Source of the DNA: Gammaproteobacteria bacterium
GTDB taxonomy: Bacteria > Pseudomonadota > Gammaproteobacteria > SZUA-152
DNA length: 23,074 bases
Assembly: GCA_024762755.1 (NCBI GenBank)
Contig: JANTGX010000009.1
Span: 1 to 23,074, forward strand
Direction: 5' to 3'
Shown here: positions 7,116-14,235 of the stretch, piece after piece
Layout: each line of letters starts with the position of its first letter
Position numbering within the stretch: position 1 is the first letter of the stretch
Made by a program: the position numbers and the translations under genes
The notes under the pieces: generated by a model
Told to the model about the DNA's origin: nothing
Database searches by the model: none
The model's input: the letters and a program-made list of their open reading frames with translations, nothing else

Positions 7116-8132
7116 ATGCGCCTGAACATCTATTACGACAAAGACTGCGACCTGTCCCTGATCAAGGGCATGAAGGTGGCCATCATCGGTTACGGTTCGC
7201 AAGGCCACGCCCATGCCAACAACCTGAAGGATTCCGGTGTCGATGTCACGGTAGCGCTGCGCAAGGGCTCCAACTCGGCGGCCAAGGCCGAGGCCGCGGG
7301 CCTGAGCGTGAAGTCGGTGCCCGAGGCGGTGGCCGAGGCCGACCTGGTCATGATGCTGACGCCGGACGAGTTCCAGGCCCAGTTGTATCGGGAGGAGATC
7401 GAACCGAACCTCACGCAGGGCGCCACGCTGGCCTTTGCCCATGGCTTTGCCATCCACTACAACCAGATCGTGCCGCGCAAGGATCTCGACGTGATCATGA
7501 TCGCGCCCAAGGCCCCCGGTCATACGGTGCGCAACGAATTCGTCAATGGCGGCGGTATCCCCGATCTCATCGCCATCTACCAGGATGCCTCGGGCAAGGC
7601 CAAGCAGACGGCGCTGTCCTACGCCTCGGCCATCGGCGGTGGTCGTACCGGCATCATCGAGACCACCTTCAAAGACGAGACCGAGACTGATCTGTTCGGC
7701 GAACAGGCGGTGCTCTGTGGTGGCGCCGTGGAGCTGGTCAAGGCCGGCTTCGAGACCCTCACCGAGGCCGGCTATGCGCCAGAGATGGCCTACTTCGAGT
7801 GTCTGCACGAACTCAAGCTGATCGTCGATCTGATGTACGAGGGCGGCATCGCCAACATGAACTATTCCATCTCCAACAATGCGGAGTATGGCGAGTACGT
7901 GACCGGTGAGAAGGTGATCAACGAAGAGAGCCGGGCTGCCATGCGCGAGTGTCTGCGCAACATCCAGACCGGCGAATACGCCAAGCGCTTCATCCTCGAG
8001 GGGCAGACCAACTACCCGGAGATGACCGCCCGCCGGCGTCTCAACGCCGAGCATCCCATCGAGCAGGTGGGCGAGCAACTGCGCAGCATGATGCCCTGGA
8101 TCCAGAAGATCGTCGACAAATCGAAGAACTGA
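7116..8132 (+). CDS. ilvC: Ketol-acid reductoisomerase, class I
   Basis: A 338-residue NADPH-dependent enzyme that isomerises and reduces acetohydroxyacids to dihydroxyacids in the branched-chain pathway. The nucleotide-binding loop GYGSQGHAHA begins at residue 25, and the RKGSNS loop (49-54) is the short NADPH-preferring type. The Mg2+-binding acidic residues are Asp192 and Glu196 (DLFGEQ) and Glu228 and Glu232 (FECLHEL). Length and a single C-terminal knotted domain identify the short class I form. An AAGGAG site (7101-7106) about nine bases before this ATG fixes the start, although the frame is open from 7059. It follows ilvN by 60 bases, with no terminator between them, and is closed by a strong terminator. 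Confidence 0.98.
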   Translation: MRLNIYYDKDCDLSLIKGMKVAIIGYGSQGHAHANNLKDSGVDVTVALRKGSNSAAKAEAAGLSVKSVPEAVAEADLVMMLTPDEFQAQLYREEIEPNLTQGATLAFAHGFAIHYNQIVPRKDLDVIMIAPKAPGHTVRNEFVNGGGIPDLIAIYQDASGKAKQTALSYASAIGGGRTGIIETTFKDETETDLFGEQAVLCGGAVELVKAGFETLTEAGYAPEMAYFECLHELKLIVDLMYEGGIANMNYSISNNAEYGEYVTGEKVINEESRAAMRECLRNIQTGEYAKRFILEGQTNYPEMTARRRLNAEHPIEQVGEQLRSMMPWIQKIVDKSKN

Positions 8133-8154
8133 GCCCGATCTGGGTTCGATAGAG

Positions 8155-8184
8155 CGGGGGAAGTCGTAGGGCTTCCCCCGTTTT
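8155..8184 (+). terminator. Intrinsic terminator after ilvC
   Basis: CGGGGGAAG (8155-8163) pairs perfectly with CTTCCCCCG (8172-8180) around an eight-base loop and is followed by TTTTC. It sits 22 bases after the ilvC stop codon and should end the ilvBNC transcript. Confidence 0.85.
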
Positions 8185-8239
8185 CGTCGGACCTTGGGAT
8201 TGTTTTTTCGGATTCGTCACGCGACCGCAATTTCACGCA

Positions 8240-8905
8240 ATGCTCACCTATCGATATCCCCTGATCGCCCGCGAGGGCTGGTTATGGCTCGCCCTGCTCG
8301 CGCTGATTGCCGGTGGTGCCCATCTCTTGCTTGGCTGGATGGCGAGCCCCTTGTGGCTGTTGGTCGTCTTTGTCGCCTACCTGTACCGCGATCCCGCGCG
8401 CCAGGTACCGGCTGCGCCACTGGGCATCGTCAGTCCCGTCGATGGCGAGGTGGTCGACGTGACGGAGGGGGAATGCCCCTACCTGCAGCGGCCGGCGGTC
8501 TGCATCCGCCTGCACAATGCCCTGCTCGATGTGCACTCCGTGCGCAGCCCCATGGAGGGCAAGCTGCAGCAGCAGTGGCGGCCCGCTTCTGCTAGCCGGC
8601 GCGGCTATGCGCAATGGCTGCAGAGCGACGAGGGCGACGACTTGGTGCTGGTGCTGCTACCGGCCGTGCGCCTGCTGGCGCCCCGCTGTTATGCCCACCC
8701 CGGGGAACGCGTCGGCCAGGGCCAGCGCTGTGGCTATCTGCACCTGGGCGGCCATGTGGAGATCTGGCTGCCGCGCAATGCGCAGATCGGCATCGAGGCG
8801 GGTGCGCGGGTGGTGGCGGCGAGCGACATCGTCGCCACCCTGGTGCACGAGAAGGGGGTGACGGCCGCCGCGACGCTGGACATCCTCCCGCGGAAAGGGG
8901 GATAG
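8240..8905 (+). CDS. psd: Phosphatidylserine decarboxylase homologue lacking the pyruvoyl-forming Ser
   Basis: A 221-residue protein of the short phosphatidylserine/archaetidylserine decarboxylase family. Two hydrophobic segments (about 13-32 and 37-48) anchor it to the inner membrane, then YRDPAR, the SPVDG segment with Asp68, and LLDVHSVRSP with His99 follow. The C-terminal strand GYLHLGGHVEIWLP aligns with the family's GS motif (normally FGSRVD), where the chain cuts itself and Ser becomes the pyruvoyl group. Here both positions are Gly (170-171), so the Ser is missing while the triad Asp and His remain. By family logic it should be unable to mature or decarboxylate phosphatidylserine. Its place directly before pssA still ties it to phosphatidylethanolamine synthesis. 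The start lacks a clear ribosome-binding site. Confidence 0.88.
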   Translation: MLTYRYPLIAREGWLWLALLALIAGGAHLLLGWMASPLWLLVVFVAYLYRDPARQVPAAPLGIVSPVDGEVVDVTEGECPYLQRPAVCIRLHNALLDVHSVRSPMEGKLQQQWRPASASRRGYAQWLQSDEGDDLVLVLLPAVRLLAPRCYAHPGERVGQGQRCGYLHLGGHVEIWLPRNAQIGIEAGARVVAASDIVATLVHEKGVTAAATLDILPRKGG

Positions 8906-8933
8906 TCTCGCCATGACGCCAGGAGGAGCACCC

Positions 8934-9719
8934 GTGGAAGACGACGTCGCCGAGACGAATGCCGAGACGCCCGCTGAGGAGCACGAAAAGCGCCCGCGCC
9001 GGGGCATCTATCTGTTGCCCAATCTGTTCACCACGGCCTGCCTGTTCGCCGGCTTCTATGCCATCGTCGCCTCCATGAACGGTCGTTTCGAGGCCGCCGC
9101 CATCGCCATCTACATCGCCATGGTGATGGACGGACTGGATGGCCGTGTGGCGCGCATGACGAATACCCAGAGCGCCTTCGGCGCCGAATACGACAGCCTT
9201 GCCGATATGGTCTCCTTTGGCCTTGCGCCGTCGCTGGTGATGTTCCAGTGGGCGCTCGCCGACCTCGGCAAACTGGGCTGGTTGGGGGCCTTCATCTTTA
9301 CCGCCGGCGCGGCCCTGCGCCTGGCGCGTTTCAATACCCAGGTGGGGATCGCCGACAAGCGCTATTTTCAGGGGCTGCCCAGCCCCGCCGCGGCGGCCGT
9401 GGTCACCGGGATGGTGTGGGTCGGGCACGACTACCAGTGGCATGGCCACGGCGTTGCCGTGCTCTCCCTGCTGCTCACGGTGGCGGTGGGGGCCCTGATG
9501 GTGAGCAACGTGCGCTATCAGAGCTTCAAGGAGTTGGACCTCAAGGGCAAGGTGCCCTTCGTCGCCATCCTTGCCGTGGTGTTGGTCTTCGTGCTCGTCT
9601 CCATCGATCCGCCGCAGGTGTTGTTCGCCGCCTTCTTCCTCTATGCCGTGTCCGGCCCGGTGGGCACCCTCGTCAGCCTGCGCCGCCGGCGTGCCCAGCG
9701 CCGCGACGAACGCCCCTGA
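8934..9719 (+). CDS. pssA: CDP-diacylglycerol-serine O-phosphatidyltransferase
   Basis: An integral membrane enzyme that joins serine to CDP-diacylglycerol to give phosphatidylserine. The CDP-alcohol phosphotransferase signature D-x2-D-G-x2-A-R-x8-G-x3-D-x3-D is complete: it starts at DGLDGRVAR (residue 66 from this start) and ends at YDSLAD. Several hydrophobic segments follow through to an Arg-rich cytoplasmic tail. I chose GTG at 8934 because a perfect AGGAGG (8921-8926) lies seven bases before it. An in-frame ATG at 8913, only seven bases after psd, is the alternative and would add seven residues. The N-terminus is acidic and polar before the first membrane helix. Spacing shows it is co-transcribed with psd. 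Confidence 0.96.
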   Translation: MEDDVAETNAETPAEEHEKRPRRGIYLLPNLFTTACLFAGFYAIVASMNGRFEAAAIAIYIAMVMDGLDGRVARMTNTQSAFGAEYDSLADMVSFGLAPSLVMFQWALADLGKLGWLGAFIFTAGAALRLARFNTQVGIADKRYFQGLPSPAAAAVVTGMVWVGHDYQWHGHGVAVLSLLLTVAVGALMVSNVRYQSFKELDLKGKVPFVAILAVVLVFVLVSIDPPQVLFAAFFLYAVSGPVGTLVSLRRRRAQRRDERP

Positions 9720-9725
9720 GGGCGC

Positions 9726-9754
9726 TTGGCAAACGCTGTCTCTGCGGCTATAGT
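9726..9754 (+). promoter_or_regulatory. Strong sigma70-type promoter for the leuA leader
   Basis: TTGGCA (9726-9731) and TATAGT (9749-9754) are separated by exactly 17 bases. Transcription should start near 9761, about 26 bases before the leucine-rich leader peptide. It is the best promoter match I see in the window. Confidence 0.7.
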
Positions 9755-9786
9755 TTTCTCCACGTCCACTCATTAAAGACCTCTTC

Positions 9787-9888
9787 ATGATGTCACCGCG
9801 CGCCAAGCTCTCTGTCTGCCATGCCCTCCCGGGGCAGTCGCGCGCGGCTGTGGATTTCACCCGCCTGAATCTGTGCCTACTGCCCTAG
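9787..9888 (+). CDS. leuL: Putative leuA leader peptide (leucine attenuator)
   Basis: A 33-codon reading frame that starts ATG ATG and ends in the residues RLNLCLLP before a TAG stop. Four of its last seven sense codons are Leu (CTG, CTG, CTA, CTG), with further Leu codons earlier. It lies between a strong promoter and leuA, and no other gene fits the 304-base gap. This is the arrangement of amino-acid attenuators: when charged Leu-tRNA is scarce the ribosome should stall in the Leu cluster and alter folding of the RNA behind it. The Leu cluster and stop are themselves in a small stem (CTGCC 9880-9884 with GGCAG 9890-9894). The ribosome-binding site is weak. The peptide itself probably has no function after synthesis. 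Confidence 0.7.
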   Translation: MMSPRAKLSVCHALPGQSRAAVDFTRLNLCLLP

Positions 9889-9929
9889 TGGCAGACAATC
9901 TCCCCTCTCCCAAAAATTGAATGTATGCC

Positions 9930-9979
9930 CTGCGGTCCACGCCGCAGCCCCCTATCCATGCCGTCCCGGCAGGCATTTT
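9930..9979 (+). promoter_or_regulatory. leuA attenuator hairpins and terminator-like stem
   Basis: After the leader peptide, CTGCGG (9930-9935) pairs with CCGCAG (9942-9947). Next, ATGCC (9958-9962) can pair with GGCAT (9972-9976), which is followed by a short T run, giving a terminator-like stem. Competing partners exist: TGCCG (9959-9963) with CGGCA (9967-9971), and GGCAT (9972-9976) with ATGCC (9984-9988). CTGCC in the Leu-codon region (9880-9884) can also pair with GGCAG (9968-9972). The U-tract is short, so the terminator is weaker than that after ilvC. Confidence 0.5.
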
Positions 9980-10023
9980 GCCCATGCCGCTGGTAAGATG
10001 GCGCGATTCCGACGGAGTCTGAT

Positions 10024-11562
10024 ATGAACGACAAATTGATCATTTTCGATACCACCTTGCGGGATGGTGAGCAGAGCCCCGGCGCCTCCATGACGCGCGA
10101 GGAAAAGGTGCGCATCGCGCGCGCCCTCGAGCGCATGCGGGTGGACGTCATCGAGGCCGGTTTTCCCATTGCCAGTCCCGGCGACTTCGAAGCGGTGAAG
10201 GCCGTGGCCGACACCATCGAGGAGAGCACGGTGTGCGGCCTGGCGCGTGCCCTCGACCGAGACATCGACCGTGCCGGTGAGGCCCTGGCCGGCGCGGCGT
10301 CGGCGCGCATCCACACCTTCATCGCCACCTCGCCCATCCACATGCAGATGAAGCTGCGCATGTCGCCCGATGCGGTACTCGAACAGGCGGTGGCGGCGGT
10401 CAAGCGTGCGCGCAAATATACCGATGACGTGGAGTTCTCTCCCGAGGACGCCGGCCGCTCGGAGCCCGATTTCCTCTGCCGCGTGTTGGAGGCCGTGATC
10501 GATGCCGGCGCGACCACGGTGAACATCCCCGATACCGTCGGCTACAACCTGCCGCAGCAGTTCGGTGAACTCATCGGCGAACTCATCACACGGGTGCCCA
10601 ACGCCGACAAGGCGGTGTTCTCCGTGCATTGCCACAACGACCTCGGTCTCGCCGTGGCCAACTCCCTGAGCGCCGTGTTGGCCGGTGCGCGTCAGGTGGA
10701 GTGCACCATCAACGGCCTCGGTGAACGTGCCGGAAACGCCGCGCTGGAAGAGGTGGTGATGGCGGTGCGCACGCGCCAGGACGTCTTTCCCTGCAACGTG
10801 GCGCACATCGACACCACGCAGATCGTGCCCTGTTCGCGTCTGGTCTCCTCCATCACCGGCTTCGCCGTGCAGCCCAACAAGGCCATCGTCGGCGCCAACG
10901 CCTTCGCCCACGAGTCGGGCATCCATCAGGACGGCGTGCTCAAGTCGCGCGAGACCTACGAGATCATGCGTGCCGAGGACGTGGGCTGGAGTGCCAATCG
11001 CATGGTCCTCGGCAAGCATTCCGGGCGCAATGCCTTCCGCACGCGCTTGGCGGAACTGGGGGTCACCTTCGATTCGGAAGAGGAGCTCAACGCCGCCTTC
11101 GTCCGCTTCAAGGAATTGGCAGACAAGAAGCACGAGATCTACGACGACGACCTCCAGGCCCTGGTCACCGAGACCAATCTCGAGGCCATCAACGAGCGCA
11201 TCAAGCTGGTCGCCTTGCGCGTCTGCTCGGAGACCGGCGAGACCCCCGAGGCCACGGTGACCCTCAATGTGGACGGCGAGGAAAAGAGCGGCAAGTCCCG
11301 CGGCGGCGGCCCGGTGGATGCCACCTTCAAGGCCATTGAGAGCATCGTCGGCAGTGGGGCGGAGCTGCAGCTCTACTCGGTGAACAACATCACCAGCGGC
11401 ACCGACTCGCAGGGCGAGGTCACCGTACGTCTGGAGAAGGACGGCCGCATCGTCAACGGCCAGGGTGCCGATACCGATATCGTCATCGCCTCGGCCAAGG
11501 CCTATATCAATGCGTTGAACAAGATCTTCCTGCCCGAGGATCGCGAGCATCCGCAGGTCTAG
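10024..11562 (+). CDS. leuA: 2-isopropylmalate synthase
   Basis: A 512-residue enzyme that condenses acetyl-CoA with 2-oxoisovalerate, the first committed step of leucine synthesis. The catalytic barrel opens with DTTLRDGEQSPGA (residues 9-21; Arg13 and Asp14 are in the active site), has the metal-binding HCHNDLG (His202, His204) and the NGLGERAGNAALEE segment. The C-terminal part (about 390-512) is the leucine-binding regulatory domain for feedback inhibition. The length matches the long bacterial form. GGAG at 10014-10017 is correctly spaced for the ATG. Expression is probably set by leucine through the attenuator upstream. No leuB, leuC or leuD lies in the window. The next gene starts three bases after its stop codon. 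Confidence 0.98.
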   Translation: MNDKLIIFDTTLRDGEQSPGASMTREEKVRIARALERMRVDVIEAGFPIASPGDFEAVKAVADTIEESTVCGLARALDRDIDRAGEALAGAASARIHTFIATSPIHMQMKLRMSPDAVLEQAVAAVKRARKYTDDVEFSPEDAGRSEPDFLCRVLEAVIDAGATTVNIPDTVGYNLPQQFGELIGELITRVPNADKAVFSVHCHNDLGLAVANSLSAVLAGARQVECTINGLGERAGNAALEEVVMAVRTRQDVFPCNVAHIDTTQIVPCSRLVSSITGFAVQPNKAIVGANAFAHESGIHQDGVLKSRETYEIMRAEDVGWSANRMVLGKHSGRNAFRTRLAELGVTFDSEEELNAAFVRFKELADKKHEIYDDDLQALVTETNLEAINERIKLVALRVCSETGETPEATVTLNVDGEEKSGKSRGGGPVDATFKAIESIVGSGAELQLYSVNNITSGTDSQGEVTVRLEKDGRIVNGQGADTDIVIASAKAYINALNKIFLPEDREHPQV

Positions 11563-11565
11563 TAC

Positions 11566-12381
11566 ATGGCGGATGACGGCAAGCGTCGCGCCTATCTCTC
11601 GGCCCTGGGCATCCAGGGCTGGGTGCGCCGCACGGCGGACGCGCCGCTGAGGCCGGGCCACGGCGCGCGACCGCCGGCCGAGGAACCGGTATCACAGGAG
11701 ACATTGCAGGAGACGACGGCAGGACAGGCGGAGCCGCCCGCGGCAGACCCTCGCCCGGCGCACGACCTGCCGAGCCCGCCCGTGTCGCCCACACCCCCGG
11801 CAGCCCCCACGGCCGATCTCTCCCGCCTCGACTGGGAGGCGCTGCAGGCGGCGGTGGCCAATTGCACGGCCTGCGATCTGCATCGCACACGCACGCAGGC
11901 CGTCTTCGGCAGCGGCGACCGCCAGGCCGACTTGATGATCGTCGGCGAGGCCCCGGGTGCGGAGGAGGACCGCCAGGGTGAACCCTTCGTCGGCCGCGCC
12001 GGCCAACTGCTCGACCAGATGCTGCGCGCCATCGCCTTGGATCGCCGGCAGGTCTTCATCACCAATGTGGTCAAGTGCCGCCCACCCAACAACCGCAACC
12101 CCCACGTCGATGAGATCGCCCATTGCCTGGGCTATCTGCGGCGCCAGATCGAGCTGGTCTCGCCCCGCGTGATCCTGGTGCTCGGGCGCATCGCCGCCAA
12201 CGGCCTGCTGGGCGGCGATAACACCCTGGCGAGCCTGCGTGGCCGCCCGCACAGCCTGGACGGCATCCCCCTGGTGGTGACCTATCACCCGGCCTATCTC
12301 CTGCGCACGCCACGCGACAAGGCCAAGAGCTGGGCCGATCTGCGCCTGACACGTCGCCTGCTGCAGGGGGCGACGGCTTGA
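11566..12381 (+). CDS. Uracil-DNA glycosylase, family 4 (Fe-S type)
   Basis: A 271-residue DNA repair enzyme that removes uracil from DNA. The glycosylase domain occupies about residues 88-270. It has motif A GEAPGAEED at 127-135, the C-terminal HPAYLLR starting at His241, and four cysteines at 100, 103, 171 and 187 with the spacing that binds the [4Fe-4S] cluster of family 4. The first about 85 residues are different: a short conserved-looking start (KRRAYLSALGIQGWVRR) and a long Pro/Ala-rich, probably disordered linker. Such tailed versions are seen in Proteobacteria. It begins three bases after leuA and its stop codon overlaps the TTG start of rimI, so it is likely expressed in the same transcript. 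Confidence 0.93.
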   Translation: MADDGKRRAYLSALGIQGWVRRTADAPLRPGHGARPPAEEPVSQETLQETTAGQAEPPAADPRPAHDLPSPPVSPTPPAAPTADLSRLDWEALQAAVANCTACDLHRTRTQAVFGSGDRQADLMIVGEAPGAEEDRQGEPFVGRAGQLLDQMLRAIALDRRQVFITNVVKCRPPNNRNPHVDEIAHCLGYLRRQIELVSPRVILVLGRIAANGLLGGDNTLASLRGRPHSLDGIPLVVTYHPAYLLRTPRDKAKSWADLRLTRRLLQGATA

Positions 12382-12857
12382 GCGCCAGGTTGCACGGGGA
12401 GGTGGCACACATTCGCCCCATGGCCGAGGCGGACGTGCCGGCGGTGATGGCCATCGAACAGCGCATGTATCCCTTTCCCTGGACCGAGCGGATCTTTCGC
12501 GATTGCCTGCGCGTGGGCTACGCCTGCCGCGTGGCGGAGCAGGGCGGACAGTTGGCCGGTTACGCCGTCATGTCCAGCGGCGCCGGTGAGGCACATATCC
12601 TCAACCTCTGTGTCGATGGCGAGCATCAGGGCCGCGGTCTCGGCCGGCAGCTCATGTGTCACCTGCTGGACGAGGCCGCCGGGCGCGCGGTGGATGCGGT
12701 CTTCCTCGAGGTGCGACCATCCAACCGGGCCGCCCTGCACCTCTATGAAACGCTGGGCTTCAACCGGGTGGGCACGCGCAAGGACTACTACCCGGCCGAG
12801 AACGGCCGCGAGGATGCCGCCATCCTCGCCCTCACCCTGGCCTTTCCCCTGCAATGA
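12378..12857 (+). CDS. rimI: Ribosomal protein bS18 alanine N-acetyltransferase
   Basis: A 159-residue GNAT acetyltransferase. The first strand AHIRPMAEADVPAVMAIE, the acetyl-CoA loop QGRGLG at 84-89, and EVRPSNRAALHLYETLGF near 111-128 match RimI, which acetylates the N-terminal Ala of ribosomal protein bS18. The start is TTG overlapping the glycosylase stop codon; an AGGGGG site lies about seven bases before it. An ATG at 12420 would cut the first strand, so it is unlikely; GTG at 12402 is possible. The stop codon overlaps the miaA ATG. Confidence 0.92.
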   Translation: MSARLHGEVAHIRPMAEADVPAVMAIEQRMYPFPWTERIFRDCLRVGYACRVAEQGGQLAGYAVMSSGAGEAHILNLCVDGEHQGRGLGRQLMCHLLDEAAGRAVDAVFLEVRPSNRAALHLYETLGFNRVGTRKDYYPAENGREDAAILALTLAFPLQ

Positions 12858-13792
12858 CGGCAGACCCGCGGCCGCCGGCCATCTTTCTCATGGGACCGAC
12901 CGCCGCGGGCAAGACCGATCTGGCGGTGGAGCTGACGCGGCATCTGCCCTGCGATATCGTCAGCGTGGATTCGGCGATGGTCTACCGGGGCATGGACATC
13001 GGCACCGCCAAGCCCGATGCCGCCACCCTCGCCGAGGCGCCGCACCGCTTGATCGATATCTGCGATCCCGCCGAGGCCTATTCTGCCGCTGCCTTCTGTC
13101 GTGACGCCCTGGCCGAGATGGCGGCCATCCGCGCCCATGGCCGCATTCCCCTGTTAGTGGGGGGGACCATGCTCTATTTCCGGGCCCTGGAGCAGGGGCT
13201 GTCACCGCTGCCATCGGCCGATCCCGCACTGCGCCGACGCCTGGCCGCCGAGGCGGAGGAGGGAGGGTGGCCGCGGCTGCACGCACGGCTGGCCGAGGTG
13301 GATCCGGTTGCCGCGGCGCGCATCCGGCCAACGGACCCGCAGCGCATCCAGCGCGCCTTAGAGGTCTACGAACTCACCGGCGAGCCGCTCAGCCACTGGT
13401 TTGCCCAGTCGCGCGAGGCGGCCTTGCCGGTGCGGCCGGTGAAACTGGTGCTGGCCCCGGCCGACCGCGGCACCCTGCAGGCGCGCATCGCCCGGCGTTT
13501 CGAGGCCATGCTGGCGGGGGGATTGCTGGAGGAGGTGGCGGCCCTCTACGGGCGAGGCGATCTGCATCCCGATCTGCCGGCCATTCGCGCCGTGGGCTAC
13601 CGCCAGGCCTGGGCCCATCTGGCCGGCGAGATCGACGCCGACAGCCTGCGAGAGCGGGGTGTCATCGCCACACGCCAACTTGCCAAGCGCCAGTACACCT
13701 GGTTGCGCAAGGAGAAGAACGCGGCCTGGCTCGAGCCTGGGGCGGATATTGTCGAACGAGCCTTGAAATACCTGAGTAGTGCGCACATATAA
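12854..13792 (+). CDS. miaA: tRNA dimethylallyltransferase
   Basis: A 312-residue enzyme that adds the dimethylallyl group to A37 of tRNAs reading UNN codons, improving codon pairing. The P-loop GPTAAGKT lies at residues 14-21, followed by SVDSAMVYRGMDIGTAKP and the LVGGTMLYFRAL segment. The C-terminal RQLAKRQYTWLRKE helix is the tRNA-binding end. Length and motifs are normal. Its ATG overlaps the rimI stop codon (ATGA), and hfq follows 168 bases later, the same neighbour as in E. coli. The usual mutL upstream is absent; the leuA-udg-rimI block takes its place. Confidence 0.97.
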   Translation: MTADPRPPAIFLMGPTAAGKTDLAVELTRHLPCDIVSVDSAMVYRGMDIGTAKPDAATLAEAPHRLIDICDPAEAYSAAAFCRDALAEMAAIRAHGRIPLLVGGTMLYFRALEQGLSPLPSADPALRRRLAAEAEEGGWPRLHARLAEVDPVAAARIRPTDPQRIQRALEVYELTGEPLSHWFAQSREAALPVRPVKLVLAPADRGTLQARIARRFEAMLAGGLLEEVAALYGRGDLHPDLPAIRAVGYRQAWAHLAGEIDADSLRERGVIATRQLAKRQYTWLRKEKNAAWLEPGADIVERALKYLSSAHI

Positions 13793-13870
13793 AGCGCTCA
13801 TGCGTCCTCCCGGGGTCGTCTCCTCGCGTCATCGCGGGCCTCGGCCCGGTGCGATGGCCCCAGGCCCCTG

Positions 13871-13879
13871 TGATATAGT
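13871..13879 (+). promoter_or_regulatory. Candidate extended -10 promoter for hfq
   Basis: TGATATAGT at 13871-13879 is an extended -10 element (TG, one base, TATAGT). No good -35 box lies 17 bases upstream, as is common for extended -10 promoters. The predicted start is near 13886, giving a leader of about 75 bases before hfq. Confidence 0.45.
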
Positions 13880-13882
13880 GGA

Positions 13883-13954
13883 GGCCGTTACCGGTGGGCC
13901 ACGGCCCTATAGCTTCCGAGCGAGCATGGCTCGGGCAAAGAAAAATCCAAGGAG
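13883..13954 (+). promoter_or_regulatory. Structured hfq leader with A-rich ribosome-binding region
   Basis: Two stems lie before hfq: GGCCGT (13883-13888) with ACGGCC (13901-13906), and CCGAGC (13916-13921) with GCTCGG (13929-13934). An A-rich run then surrounds the AAGGAG at 13949-13954. Such A-R-N repeats are the kind of sequence the distal face of Hfq binds, so self-repression is plausible, as reported for E. coli hfq. Confidence 0.4.
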
Positions 13955-13960
13955 AAAAAC

Positions 13961-14206
13961 ATGTCAAAAGGGCAATCCCTACAAGACCCTTTCCTCAACG
14001 CCCTGCGCAAGGAACGCATCCCCGTGGCGATCTATCTGGTCAACGGTATCAAGCTGCAGGGTCAAATCGACTCCTTCGATCAGTTCGTCGTGTTGCTCAA
14101 GAACAGCGTCAGCCAGATGGTCTACAAACACGCCATCTCCACCGTGGTGCCGGCGCGCAATGTCAAACTACCCATGAGTGATAGTGCCGCTGAACACCAA
14201 TCCTGA
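13961..14206 (+). CDS. hfq: RNA chaperone Hfq
   Basis: An 81-residue Sm-like protein. The Sm1 motif region (VAIYLVNGIKLQGQIDSFDQFVVLL) and the Sm2 motif with the YKHAIST signature are complete. The short tail of about 15 residues is shorter than that of E. coli. It forms a ring-shaped hexamer in the cytoplasm that pairs small RNAs with messenger RNAs and affects their stability. AAGGAG (13949-13954) precedes the ATG by six bases. It lies between miaA and hflX exactly as in E. coli and most Gammaproteobacteria, and probably has its own promoter in the miaA-hfq gap. Confidence 0.98.
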   Translation: MSKGQSLQDPFLNALRKERIPVAIYLVNGIKLQGQIDSFDQFVVLLKNSVSQMVYKHAISTVVPARNVKLPMSDSAAEHQS

Positions 14207-14235
14207 GTCTGCCTCGTCGATGAAGGGGGGCGCGT

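Noticed and set aside
8913..8933. ATG at 8913 as the pssA start
   Set aside because: It is possible, but the in-frame GTG at 8934 has a perfect AGGAGG at ideal spacing, whereas the ATG has only a distant G-run. Not fully excluded.
9952..11661. A 569-codon minus-strand frame opposite leuA
   Set aside because: It is the antisense shadow of leuA, whose motifs are complete; the shadow has a His/Gly-rich low-complexity composition typical of such artefacts. A similar shadow lies opposite ilvB, ilvC, hflX and hisZ.
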